A DNA stretch of 32,919 bases from Amphimedon queenslandica. Taxonomy: Eukaryota > Porifera > Demospongiae > Haplosclerida > Niphatidae. The translations under genes were made by a program, and so were the position numbers. The DNA lies in the NCBI RefSeq assembly GCF_000090795.2, contig NW_003546294.1:305796-338714 (forward strand). Reading direction: 5' to 3'. Shown in pieces: positions 1-9,918 of this stretch (position 1 is the stretch's first letter; each line of letters opens with the position of its first letter). The notes below the pieces were generated by a model. The model saw only the letters and a list, made by a program, of their open reading frames with translations. It was not told the origin of the DNA and did no database searches.

Positions 1-160
1 TAGGTATATAGTATTGCATAATGTTCAATATCTATTATTTTTATCATCATCTAAATAGATCCTGCTTACATCAGTAGATCACCCCTTTCTCCTCATACTT
101 TAAACAGTTAGTTGATACTACTAAAAACTAAATACAGTCTAACATTATTATTATTTATAG

Positions 161-586
161 TAATTAGCCCTACTATCTCTGCTGCTAGTACTTGTCACAC
201 CAGGAGAGAGACTGAAAAAGGTATTAGTACACTATAATCACTGAATTTAAATGCATGTGTGTGCATATATAGGTAGTACATATAGATCTGATATTGCTCA
301 TAGAGTAATGACAGAATGTACTTCATCAATAAAGGACTGTGGGATTGATATCAACTTCTTAGTTGACAAGTTGCTGGAACACAAAATTGTAAATTCAAGA
401 GAGAAAAGGAAAATAACTGCTAGAGAAACTGACAATGACAAAATGGATGAATTACTTCACATCATTTTGAGTTCTATTCGTATGAATGGAAAAGTGTTTG
501 GTATATTCATAGATATACTGAGAGAAGAAGACACTTTGAGAACTATTGCACTAGCTGATACACTAATGGACAAATATAAGAAATAA
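161..586 (+). CDS. CARD/death-fold protein, C-terminal two exons (5' part outside or unresolved)
   Basis: Two spliced exons are visible: 161-220 (acceptor TTTATAG, donor GTATTA) and 273-586 (acceptor ATATAG), joined in frame, with stop TAA at 584-586. The last exon gives about 104 residues. Its second half reads like a CARD: an LVDKLLEHKIVNSREKRKI helix pair, then DKMDELLHII, then a KVFGIFIDILRE segment and a final helix ending DKYKK. CARDs are six-helix adaptor folds used in caspase and NF-kB signalling. Function here is inferred from fold resemblance only. The exon at 161 needs one base from an upstream exon, so the gene begins further left and its other domains are unknown. The ATG at 251 lies in the intron and is not the start. 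The gene runs tail-to-tail with the minus-strand gene at 791-1168, which has a similar stretch. Confidence 0.6.
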
Positions 587-590
587 ACCA

Positions 591-596
591 AATAAA
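591..596 (+). terminator. Polyadenylation signal AATAAA of the CARD gene
   Basis: AATAAA lies 5 nt after the stop codon at 586, which would give an extremely short 3' UTR. The 587-790 stretch up to the stop of the minus-strand gene holds nothing else recognisable. Confidence 0.55.
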
Positions 597-790
597 AGCA
601 TTTTATATGTCTTTTTATACACATGTATTTTTAATTTTTGATACACAGAAATTTTTGAGATTTTTTATGAATTTTTTTTTAAGTTGCTCCAAAAACTCTG
701 AACTATGTACAGGGTTGTAAGTTGTAACATAATTGAAAATTGACATTTTATTACTATTATACATGTACCTGACATGGTACTATATCTGGA

Positions 791-1168
791 CTAACAGTCC
801 AACCAGTTATTGGGACAAGGCATATTCAGATCACATGATCTATAACCACACCCGCTAGTATAATAAATCCGATCACATCCATTGCAGTACAGAGATATTA
901 TTGTGAAATAAGTTAAAGAAATTAAAAAAAAGAAACATGTAAAAATAATTATCAAATATAGTCTAATTTGCTTCTCATTGCTTGTACAACACTGTTCAGG
1001 TACTTTTCTATTAACTATACAAGATACCGGTACTCTAATTATATAATGCTTTAATATAATAAACTTACAACACTGAGAGATTAGTTCAGCTGTCCTCACA
1101 AAAGCAATGTTTCCCTTGTTCATTACAATATTTAGAAACACCTCAAACTGATCAGGACACTGACACAT
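791..1168 (-). CDS. Small death-fold-like protein with one transmembrane segment and Cys-rich tail
   Basis: Two exons are proposed: 1168-1069 (ATG at 1168, donor GTAAGT after TGT T) and 1014-791 (acceptor GTATAG, stop TAG at 793-791), about 107 residues. Exon 1 encodes DQFEVFLNIVMNKGN followed by RTAELISQC. This lines up with the last helices of the neighbouring CARD (VFGIFIDILREEDTLRTIALADTLM), so it looks like the C-terminal half of a death fold. Exon 2 has a hydrophobic helix (LYLIIIFTCFFFLISLTYFT) and then a tail rich in Cys, with CNGCD, CGYRSC and PCPNNW. An upstream exon with the first CARD helices may be missing. It lies only 128 bp downstream of the HSPBAP1 stop on the same strand, so it could also be a remnant within that transcript. 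The open frame across the intron leaves splicing unproven. Confidence 0.4.
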   Translation of the reverse strand: MCQCPDQFEVFLNIVMNKGNIAFVRTAELISQCCKFIILKHYIIRVPVSCIVNRKVPEQCCTSNEKQIRLYLIIIFTCFFFLISLTYFTIISLYCNGCDRIYYTSGCGYRSCDLNMPCPNNWLDC

Positions 1169-1295
1169 CAACTACTGACATTATACAGTTAATAAAAGTA
1201 TCAGCTCTTTCTGCTAATGACTGGCCTGTCTTGACAATAAATCTTATCATTATAATTACATGTACATGTATATCTAGTCTTTAAGCCTATAGTAT

Positions 1296-2634
1296 TTAAG
1301 AAACATTAAAAGCATTGACTTTATCCTTTACTACTCTCAACACTTCTTTACTAGTTAGTATATTGATAAAATCTGATATTGTAATAATCTGTTCATCATT
1401 GCCATCTGTTAGTATTGTGTTCAATAAAGTCAAATTATCTTCCAGTGGAAAAAGTACCTGCAAGTGACAAAGTGATTTTAGGGAGTATAAATTAAATAAA
1501 TCATTTACAAAAAATACCTCATTTGGATTGACTAATGAATCTTTATTGTCTGTAGTGACAACATTAGACACCTAAATTTGATTGTAATTAAGAGACATTA
1601 CTATATGTACTAACCAGTAGTCTTGCTATAGCTTCTGTGATCCTGTCTTCTTTATCACTAGCCTATAAGATAATTGACAATAATTAGGGACATTTCTTGC
1701 TTTCTTGTTCATACAAGCTCTATCCACGTGTTGATTGATAGAGAAGGCTCTAGACATTCAACATAATGCCACCAATGATGAGGTACAAACAGAACATCAC
1801 CAGGAGAAAGGACTACCTATATCAAGCAATAAAATTAGGAATTATTATTAATGTGTAATACCTTACCTTATATGGTGTTGCTTTGAGAAAATCACAATAC
1901 TTATTGATTTGAGGTGATTTTATGTTAACACGACTGAACACACTTGATTCTTCAAAAGGAACACGAGTTGGATATAATTTATGATCATCATTGGGAGAGA
2001 ACAATATCCATTCTTTAGTGCCCCATAGCTGCGCTACTAAATTGCATCCATAAGTGTCATAATGACAAGGGGTTGAGGCTCCTTCACTTCCAATCCAAAG
2101 TGTAGAAGATAATCCATTTCTAGTGTCAAATCCAAACACACTCCAGTCCACAGCATCAATGATATCCAAATGATCTGAACATAATTCATTCATGTACTTA
2201 TAATCTGCATATACCCAGTAAATAGAGCGTGGTACTGATGAGAAAGGATTTTTATCATTACTTTTAATGATCTTTTGTGGTGGAGGGCATACAGTTTCAT
2301 CATCGTCTTCAATTTCTGTTTGTAGCCATTTATTAAAATCCGAAAAGCAAGCATCAACATACTCACAGTGAGTTTCATATACAACGTCAGTAGTGGATAG
2401 TATCTCTCTGTGTTGTAATGTACCAACTTTTGGACACACTTTAAATCTTGTACGGACATCACTCAATTTCTCTGACATAACATGTGGGCTCCACGTCAAC
2501 GCCTCGGCCCATTTCTCTCCAATAAATCCTTTAAATACAGTCGGGGCTTTCAGCTCCGTCAATACCAGTTCCTTTAGTTTCTGAGGAGGTAAATCATCAC
2601 TTGGTGTTATAATATTCAATGGTTTAGCCGCCAT
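1296..2634 (-). CDS. HSPBAP1: HSPBAP1-like JmjC-domain protein, complete, 377 aa
   Basis: Five exons: 2634-1867, 1816-1715, 1662-1615, 1571-1518 and 1457-1296 (stop TAA). Introns 1 to 4 are all phase 0. Residues 140-255 match HSPB1-associated protein 1 closely: [32 protein letters not shown] and [17 protein letters not shown]. The JmjC iron site is intact: H191 and D193 in [11 protein letters not shown], and the distal His (about H273) in [11 protein letters not shown], carried by exon 2. The family is a 2-oxoglutarate/Fe(II) oxygenase fold first described as binding small heat-shock protein HSPB1; the substrate is not settled. The start is the first ATG (MAAKPLN), 101 bp from the divergent IFT54 start. 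Vertebrate HSPBAP1 is about 490 aa, so the C-terminus is shorter here. The 60-nt intron 4 has no stop and keeps frame. Confidence 0.93.
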
Positions 2635-2735
2635 CTTTTGTGGGTGTGGTTATTATCACCATAGCAACTGTCCCATCAGATAAACTTGGGCTCCTTCTCC
2701 CTCTCAGTAATCTCTCCTTCTGTGGATGTTAGGAA
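2635..2735. promoter_or_regulatory. 101-bp bidirectional promoter between HSPBAP1 and IFT54
   Basis: This is the whole spacer between two divergent ATGs (2634 on minus, 2736 on plus), so both 5' UTRs and any promoter elements must lie here or overlap the first exons. No TATA box is visible. It contains an RFX X-box-like sequence, listed separately. Confidence 0.75.
2655..2668 (+). promoter_or_regulatory. RFX X-box-like motif upstream of IFT54
   Basis: ATCACC-AT-AGCAAC matches the X-box consensus GTNRCC(0-3)RGYAAC at 11 of 12 half-site positions; only the first G is replaced by A. The right half-site is perfect. It ends 67 nt before the IFT54 ATG, the usual distance for ciliary genes. RFX control is inferred from the motif. 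Confidence 0.6.
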
Positions 2736-5700
2736 ATGGCAGCGCCGACAATAGATCCAAAGATTATCAAAAAGACTCAGGACACTTTAGGGAAAATAAT
2801 AAAGAAACCGCCACTTACTGAAAAACACTTGTCAAAACCACCCTTTAGGTATCTTCATGACATGATAATGGAGGTTTGTCTCTTATCCTAATATTGAAAA
2901 TAAAGCCTAGCACTTTGTAGATATCTAGAACAAGTGGATTTTTTAAAGGACTATACTCTGGGAAAGAATTAGATGGCAAAGGAGACTGGGTATGTACATA
3001 CATGTACATACACTGTCTAATCATTTTTTATTTTTAATTGTTAGAGTCGTGATGACAAAATAAACTTCTTTCAAAAAGCAATTGATGTAGTCAGTAAGTA
3101 TGCTCGTAGTTATAATAAATTATGATTCTTAATTTGCTTGTAGGCTTTGTTACTGGTAAAGTTCCAAAAGCTCGTCCATCAAAGATGATAGCTGGAGCAG
3201 AAGCTGAAAGAACTAATGAATTATTACAAATGATAGCAACAGCTATTATAAAGAAGGTACATTTAATAAAAATTGCATGTATATTATATATTGTGCACTA
3301 TGTACATGTAAATTTACATATACATGTACATGTATGTTATAACATACTGTATAGTGGGAAATTTTGGAGGGAATTAAACTTGGCGAATTTTATCTTTTTG
3401 ATAGTCATTTGTCAAAATAAAAATCCACCATTTTGAGCCATTATATGCATGCTCAATGGTACACGTACGTGGCCATAAATTTGTCAAATTAAAATTCGCC
3501 AATTACCAAAATTTAACAATTTGCCAAATTTTAGTCTCTCCAAAATTTCCTACTATACGGTAGTTATGTAGAGTAAGAACAGTGTTTTTAGGCACATACA
3601 TGTACATTAGTCTCGTGTAGCCAGACTCATTACCCATGTCCAAATGTCAAAAAGGGGTGGAGAGTCTGGCTACGTGAGACTATATCTACATGCGTAAATT
3701 CATAAATAAAAATTTCATGTACATTGCATGTATAAAGTCAGGATTTCCTACAGGATTTTGGCATAGTGCTCACCTTCTTGAAATCAGCTCAAGCTAACAA
3801 GCATGCTTTTTTTCTAAAAATAATTGGCTCGTTTTTAAAATGGTCATAACTTGAAAATTATTTGTTGGAAACAGCTCTTATAGCTTTCTACACAGCATAT
3901 ATAAGGACATCAATGTGTGTTGTAAAATTTAATAAAAATTTGGGGTGATTTTGGAACCAATTTTTGCTTTTGGTTTTTTATAATTTGGATCATTAAAAAT
4001 TCTTCACTGAGTGTAAAGGTACTTTTTATTGTTAACTTTGCATGTAGCTTGATTCTACTGATGCTGTTCAAAAAGTATTGAGTGGAGAAAAGTCAAGTCC
4101 ATCATCAGACAAAAAAGCAGCGAGGTTAGTTAAAGACTGTGATACTCTGCACTTTATTTTGAGCGTAACACAGAGAAGATACAGAGGTGAAGAAAAAAGC
4201 AGAAAAGAAGAAAGCAAGTGACACAACACAACAAGACAAGGCACCACAACCAACACCAGCAACTGAGGATGATAAAGAAAATGAAATTGAGGTGCAGTAT
4301 GATGACAAGATTTAATTATTTTTTGTCTGTACATGTATTACTTCAAGTCCAGTCTATATTCTAATATTTCTTTTTATACAGACAAACACTGTAACAGAGC
4401 CTCATCCTGATCCTGTACCTCACCAAGAAAGACCTCAGCATAGGGTAATGACTACCTCTCTTTATATCAATAGTGACAGCTTGGTATAATCTTTTCTTAG
4501 CCTGGCACTAGGAGAAAGTCAAGAGATTCACAAGCTGCAGCAAGCAATAAAGAAGGAGGAGGAGGAGGAGGAGAAAAGGATGGGGAGGCATTGTCTTCTG
4601 AAGGCTCTGGAAGTCAAGTTCAAGTCAATGACAGACCATCAACAGCAAAAGGGCAGAGAAAGTCTCACGAGAGAGAGCCTCCTCCTGGTCAGACTGAAAC
4701 TAGTGATGATACAAGCAATGAGCCTCAGAACTCGTCATCTCCTTCTAACGTAACTCAAAATGGATTAGTGTAAGTAAAGTTTAATGCTCATAGCTCAAAG
4801 GTTTTGTGATCAGAATTGACTCCAAAGCGTTAAAATTCTCCCAGCAATTTTCACACGAAAATCATGAAGTCAGTCTGTAGCCAACAATTATACATGCAAT
4901 CGAAAGCTCAAAAATATTTTATCAGACAATAGCATAAGGCATTGGATGCATCATGCCATTTTTAGTAGAAAAAATTTGAAATGCCCGCAATACAAAAATT
5001 TGTCACAGATTTCCTAAAATGTTCTGCATACTAAGGACATTTGATTTTTTTGATAGTTTTCCCAATATTTTGCTTGCTACATGTATGTACATGCATGTAC
5101 ATTGCCATTACATATATTATTATTAGTATTGGTTTTATTTTACATAGACCAATGCCCACACGTCCCAGTAGCTCACGCCCTCCAGCTCCAAGAGTCATTA
5201 AGAAAGTAATGGATAGTGATGAACCTAGTTCTAGGTATGATATAATAACATTTGTCTGAATTAATTGATCCTTTGCATCTCTCCAACTCAGGAGTAACTC
5301 TGGGCAAGATAGAAAAGTACCTACTCTTATACTTGATCAAAAAGGAAAATCTGAAGAGGAAGAGGAGGAGGAGGAGGAAGAGTTTATTGTTCAAGATCAA
5401 ATCCCTCTTGGTCCTTCATCTGAAACTTTGTCTGAGTCCCAGTCCAAGCCAGAAGGTGCTCTCACTAAGACTCTGATGGCTGCCAAGGAGAGATTTGGAG
5501 GAGATGAAGGGAAAGGTGGAGGCCCAAGAAGTGTTACTATCACTGAAGCACAGAGGAAGAGGGAGAGGGAACTGATAGAGAAGGAGGTCTCAAAACTTCA
5601 AAGCTCAATACAGAGTTTATCACAGACAGCTAATCCCCTAGGAAAGATTATGGATTATGTACAGGTAAGAACTTGAGAATTGTTGTAATAAAAGTAATTG

Positions 5701-6450
5701 TTTGATTTCACAGGAAGACCTTGATAGTATGGAACAAGAGTTGGAAATGTGGAAGAAGGAAAACTCTCAATATGCTGAAACCTTAAGAAGAGAAGAAAAG
5801 TATATTTTAAAAATTAATCACAAGTATGTGTAGCATGCTTATCTTGATAGGATTACAGAAGATGAGCTAACTCCCTTGAAGGAGCAGCTAGCAGAATTAA
5901 GTGCAAAGATAGATGAACAGGTATGCTTTGCATTTCAGGCAGCACTTATCATTAGTTGAATTCATTTGTAGCAGTGATTTTTATAACCTTTCCAGAGCAC
6001 TTCCTCTTACACTATTGTATAAATGTAGCCCCAAATTTTTGTCAGTAAAAACTTCGTCAATGGTGTTTGTTTGACCATAGATATTTAAATTTTGGCAAAA
6101 TTTATACCTACAATATGTGAACCGTAGAAAAATTTTTGATGATAGATCTAAATAATAATTATTAATTTGAACAATTTTAACTAAAATTTTGACTGACAAA
6201 AATTTGAAGCTACAAAGTATAAATATAGAGTCTGTGTGCTAAATTTAACACTGCATATTGGAGAATGAACAATATAATTTTGTGGGCTGTCTTTAAATGT
6301 AGTTATTTCACAAAATTATCTTTTTAAAACGATTAATAATGTATTTTTAATCTTGATTTGTAGTATGATCTAATCAGTGCAAGTAAAGCAACAATACTGG
6401 ACAATGATCAGAGAATTCAACAAATGCTTTTATCTTTGAACTCGCATTGA
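2736..6450 (+). CDS. TRAF3IP1: Intraflagellar transport protein 54 (TRAF3IP1/MIP-T3), complete, 532 aa
   Basis: Thirteen exons: 2736-2873, 2921-2989, 3045-3093, 3144-3256, 4048-4124, 4174-4291, 4382-4444, 4501-4769, 5148-5234, 5292-5664, 5714-5799, 5851-5920 and 6364-6450 (stop TGA). All junctions keep frame. The N-terminus ([18 protein letters not shown], then GFFKGLY, then [11 protein letters not shown]) is the calponin-homology-like domain of IFT54, which binds tubulin. The middle is charged and low-complexity, with poly-Gly at about residues 230-235 and poly-Glu around 349-358. The C-terminus ([11 protein letters not shown] equivalent [13 protein letters not shown], then [17 protein letters not shown]) is the coiled coil that joins IFT20 in IFT complex B. 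The human protein is 691 aa; the sponge-type linker is shorter. Donor GTGCAG of exon 6 is non-optimal and is the least certain junction. Divergent from HSPBAP1. Confidence 0.94.
3345..3562. mobile_element. MITE-like inverted-repeat element, family A copy 1
   Basis: A ~218-bp element in IFT54 intron 4. The left end TACTGTATAGTGGGAAATTT and the right end AAATTTCCTACTATACGGTA are inverted repeats. It shares the core CCATTATATGCATGCTCAAT with the copy at 6994-7205. It is non-coding and non-autonomous, and TA lies at both edges. Confidence 0.8.
3735..3975 (-). repeat. Copy of the ~177-bp dispersed repeat, inverted relative to the WDR19 array
   Basis: Read on the minus strand it gives CCAAAATCACCCCAAATTTT, then an ATTGATGTCC / GTGTAGAAAG block, then CAAGTTATGACCATTTT. 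These are the same landmarks, in the same order, as the tandem array at 31655-32240. It occupies IFT54 intron 4 between the MITE and exon 5. Confidence 0.7.
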
Positions 6451-6587
6451 ACCATACACAAATTAATTATAAACAAAATAATAATAATAATTGATAATCA
6501 TAATTATTAACTTGCACTTTTGACCCTCCAACGGAAATTTAAGTCTGTGCAATTCGTACCTATGCTTGCATCATGAATACATTCCAC

Positions 6588-6593
6588 AATAAA
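6588..6593 (+). terminator. Polyadenylation signal of IFT54
   Basis: AATAAA, 138 nt after the IFT54 stop and only 14 nt before the AOX TATA-like box. The two genes are almost back to back. Confidence 0.6.
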
Positions 6594-6607
6594 GTTATTA
6601 AACAGGT

Positions 6608-6615
6608 TATAAAAA
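6608..6615 (+). promoter_or_regulatory. TATA-like box of the alternative oxidase gene
   Basis: TATAAAAA followed closely by GAGGCGGG, 113 nt before the AOX ATG. This is consistent with a core promoter with a short 5' UTR. It is the only clear TATA-like box in front of a gene in the window. Confidence 0.5.
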
Positions 6616-6720
6616 GAGGCGGGTAGTGGGTCACAGATAGTAAGATACAAGCAAAACTGTCACGAAGCATCCAAGTCATTTCTTTGGAAACTTGAAATAT
6701 CTTTGTGCCGTCTTGATAAA

Positions 6721-9700
6721 ATGGCTACGTCAGTGTGGCTGAGAAGCAACTCAAGGCAAGGGAATTTCATTTATACGAGATTCATCAGTGCAGGGAAATG
6801 TCACAGATCAGTTAGGGTAAGTGATTATATAATCATTATCATAATTTTTATGGAGAAAATTTATATAATTTTATGAAAGCCTGCCATGACAAAATGTTAT
6901 TAGCTAATGATTGTGTTATGGAGTACATGTAAATCATGTAGGTGTGGGTATGTGGCTTGGTATAATGTGATTAATGTCCGTTGTGGGACTGATTACCGTA
7001 TAGCAGGAAATTTTGGAGGGGATTAAATTTGACGAATTTGGCATTTTGATAGCCATTTGCCAAAATACAAATCTGCCATTTTGAGCCATTATATGCATGC
7101 TCAATGGTATGTGGCAATATATTCACCAAATTAAAAATCCGCCAATCACCAAAGTTTAGCAATTCGCCAAATTTTAGCCCTTCCAAAATTTCCTGCTATA
7201 CGGTATCCAATTTGTTTTATTAATTGAGCCCATAAAATGAAACTAAGAGTACTCAGTAGTTAATTAAAATTAATAGCAATCAATAATACTTATGCTTGTT
7301 ATTAGAGGCAAAGCATTGATTAAATAAATTATTATATCAAGTTGTGGCACACTTCATGTTATTCATTCAATTTCTTATTGTTTGCTATTTCTGTGATTGT
7401 TTTTGTATTGTGCTAATGTAACGATACTCTTCCTTTCTGCTTCCTGGGTAATATTTCCTTTTATTTGGTGGTATTATTTGTTGGCCTTATAAAATATTTC
7501 TAATTTATTCTTATAATAGGCCTTTTCAGCATCTAGCAACGAGCCAGAAGAAAAGGCGCCTCACTTTAAAAGAAGCTCAGTAGTTCATCCTCTCTCAGCT
7601 CATATCAAAATGGTGATGCAAGAGAAACCATATACCCTCCCCCATCCAATCTGGTATGTATAAATATGCAAGTAATCCATGAACAATTTGTACTTTGATA
7701 TTGTAATAATGAGTATTAAGTGTTAATTGTACTTTAGACTATAATGAAGAGTCTGGCTTTTTATGACTTAATATGATTGCAGTCTTGCATCATATCCTAT
7801 TTCCTCCTACATTTGTGTCTCTATAGTGTAGCATGTTGTATAAATAACACACTTGGCAATGAAAGTGATCATCACATAGTAAACAGGTTGTGGTTCGTTG
7901 TTTAATGCTATTACTTATGTATAGGACTGAAAGTGAACTCAATGAAGTAACCATCACTCATGTAAAACCTTCTTTATTTGTAGACAAGGTAATTACATGT
8001 AGTTTAAGAATCACTTTAGTATAAAAATTCCTAAAACATTGTTTTCATTATTTTTTGAATCTTAATTTGTTTTACAGGCAGCATATGCATCTGTTCAGAC
8101 ACTGAGATTCTTCTTTGATGTGTTTTCTGGTTATTATATTGGTAAATTTCGTGGGACACTTAATGAGAAGAAATGGCTAACTAGGATAATATTTCTCGAG
8201 ACTGTGGCAGGCGTCCCAGGAATGATTGCTGCCATGCTGAGACACTTGAGATCATTGAGATATCTTCAAAGAGATCATGGCTGGATACATACGCTACTAG
8301 GTAATGTGGTATCATATAAGTGGTTTTTTAAGGGAATTATAATTTCACGAAATCTACTAAAATTCCAATTTGTGGATGGTAATTTTGCTAATTCTACCAT
8401 GTGTGCCATGCGGTACTTTATTGAATTAACTTTCACGGATTTTATTTTCGCAAATCAGGAAGAAATTTGCAACCCTCGAAAAAAACCACTTATACTATAC
8501 TAAAATTTATTAAAATACTGTTTTGATGGAGTCAATAATTTTTCAGAGGAAGCTGAGAATGAAAGGATGCATTTACTAACAGCGCTTGTATTAAGGAAAC
8601 CTGGCTTCCTTTTTAGATTTGCTGTCATTGGTGCTCAAGGTATTTTGAATTAATGATTTCATAAGTCATATTGTATTTTTTTAATAGGAATATTTGTGAC
8701 ATTGTTTTCAGCTGCCTATATTATCAGTCCCAAGTTTTGTCATAGGTTTGTTGGGTATCTGGAAGAAGAAGCTGTCAAGACTTATACGCATTGTTTAGAG
8801 GTAACTTGTTAGTTCAATATAATAGAATAATGGATTCTTTGTCTATAGTGTATTGATAGAGGGGATTTGAAAGTTTGGGCTAAAACAGCTGCTCCTTCAA
8901 TTTCTCAAAAATACTGGCAGCTACCAGTGAGTTTATTTTGTGATCTGTAGTTTTAAAAATCCTGCTATGACATGCACACTAAATAATATACAACCAGTGT
9001 TTCCCACCAAGTGTGTTAACTTGCTAAGTGAGTCAAACACTATGCTTCATGAGCAGACAAGAACTACAATACAGTACATAGCATTTGGATCATTTTAGAA
9101 CAACTTTTAAAGTTCATAAAAAATCTGATTTGGTTGGGATCAGCTCAAACATTCTACACAACATAAAGAACATGTATATGTATCAGAAAAAATTATAAAA
9201 ATGAAAATTTCTCTCCTGCTAATTTTTGGCAAATTTAGCCTAAGACCCTGTACTATTATCTACTATAATACAGGGACTTTGGCGAGAGTTTTGAATAACT
9301 TTAAAAATTTGTAAAAAAATTCAATTTTGATTCGAATCAGCTCAAACTTGTTACACAACATAAGAACATGTACCATACAAGATGATTTATTGGTGGGAGT
9401 AATATTTAGCGAATTTTCCTTTGGAAATAAATTGGCGAATTTTATATTGACAATTTTGTGCCATGTGCCATTAAGCATGCTCAGTTTGTAACAAAATGAC
9501 GGATTTTGTATTGGCAATTTCTTCATGAAACCGCCAATTGCCAATATTAATTCCTCGCCAATAAATCATTTTGTATGGTATGTATTTATAAGAAAATCAT
9601 AAAAATGAAAGATTTTTTATTGTGATTTAAAAAAAACCTGTATAGTATTATGATATTTTGTCAAATTTAATTGTACTCCATTTTTAATTGTAGGAAGGAG

Positions 9701-9819
9701 CTATGATGAGAGATGTGATACTAGCAATAAGAGCTGACGAAGCTCATCATTGTGAGGTCAATCATACTCTTTCATCTATGGACATGGATAAACAGAATCC
9801 ATTTGAACCTGGGAAATAA
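6721..9819 (+). CDS. AOX: Mitochondrial alternative oxidase, complete, 308 aa
   Basis: Eight exons: 6721-6816, 7520-7653, 7925-7988, 8078-8300, 8547-8639, 8688-8800, 8849-8926 and 9694-9819 (stop TAA). All junctions keep frame. AOX is an inner-membrane diiron ubiquinol oxidase that reduces oxygen to water and bypasses complexes III and IV. Every diiron motif is present: LET (E139), NERMH (E178, H181), LEEEA (228-232) and RADEAHH (E283, H286). The N-terminus ([13 protein letters not shown]..., basic, no acidic residue before about residue 39) looks like a mitochondrial presequence. The protein ends NPFEPGK, the C-terminal signature reported for animal AOX. AOX is known from sponges and other invertebrates and absent from vertebrates. 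MRPS14 starts 99 nt downstream on the same strand. Confidence 0.97.
6994..7205. mobile_element. MITE-like inverted-repeat element, family A copy 2
   Basis: A 212-bp element in AOX intron 1. Its ends TACCGTATAGCAGGAAATTT and AAATTTCCTGCTATACGGTA are perfect inverted repeats over 20 bp. The core is shared with 3345-3562. TA flanks both sides. Confidence 0.85.
8314..8500. mobile_element. MITE-like element, family B copy 1
   Basis: A ~187-bp element in AOX intron 4, starting 13 nt after the exon 4 donor. The left end ATATAAGTGGTTTTTTAAGG pairs with the right end GAAAAAAACCACTTATACTA. Its internal ATTCCAATT, CCATGTGTGCCATG and AATCAGGAAG blocks recur in 15177-15369. Confidence 0.75.
9060..9660 (-). 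repeat. Degenerate copies of the dispersed ~177-bp repeat, interrupted by a MITE
   Basis: AOX intron 7 holds two partial copies: about 9095-9250, and 9275-9370 continuing at 9581-9660. They share GATC/GAATCAGCTCAAAC, ACACAACATAA-GAACATG and ATAAAAATGAAA. The second copy is split by the family D element. Confidence 0.65.
9371..9580. mobile_element. MITE-like element, family D, nested in an older repeat
   Basis: Ends TACCATACAAGATGATTTAT and ATAAATCATTTTGTATGGTA are near-perfect inverted repeats, 210 bp including the flanking TA. The flanks GAACATG and TGTATTTATAAG rejoin into the repeat unit seen uninterrupted at about 9167-9190. This marks the insertion and its TA target. Confidence 0.85.
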
Positions 9820-9918
9820 TCAAAACTTTTGAATTCATTTTTACTCGTCATTATTTATTTTTTCATCATCTTTTCATTATTTTTTTGGTGGAATTGATTT
9901 CTTTTTTTAACCCCCATA

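Noticed and set aside
251-272. ATG at 251 as the start of the CARD protein
   Set aside because: These bases are the end of an intron: ATATAG is a good acceptor, and the exon at 161-220 joins in frame to 273.
8301-8503. Continuation of AOX coding sequence past 8300
   Set aside because: The frame stays open by chance through the MITE at 8314-8500, but the NERMH motif exon at 8547 joins only from the donor at 8300.
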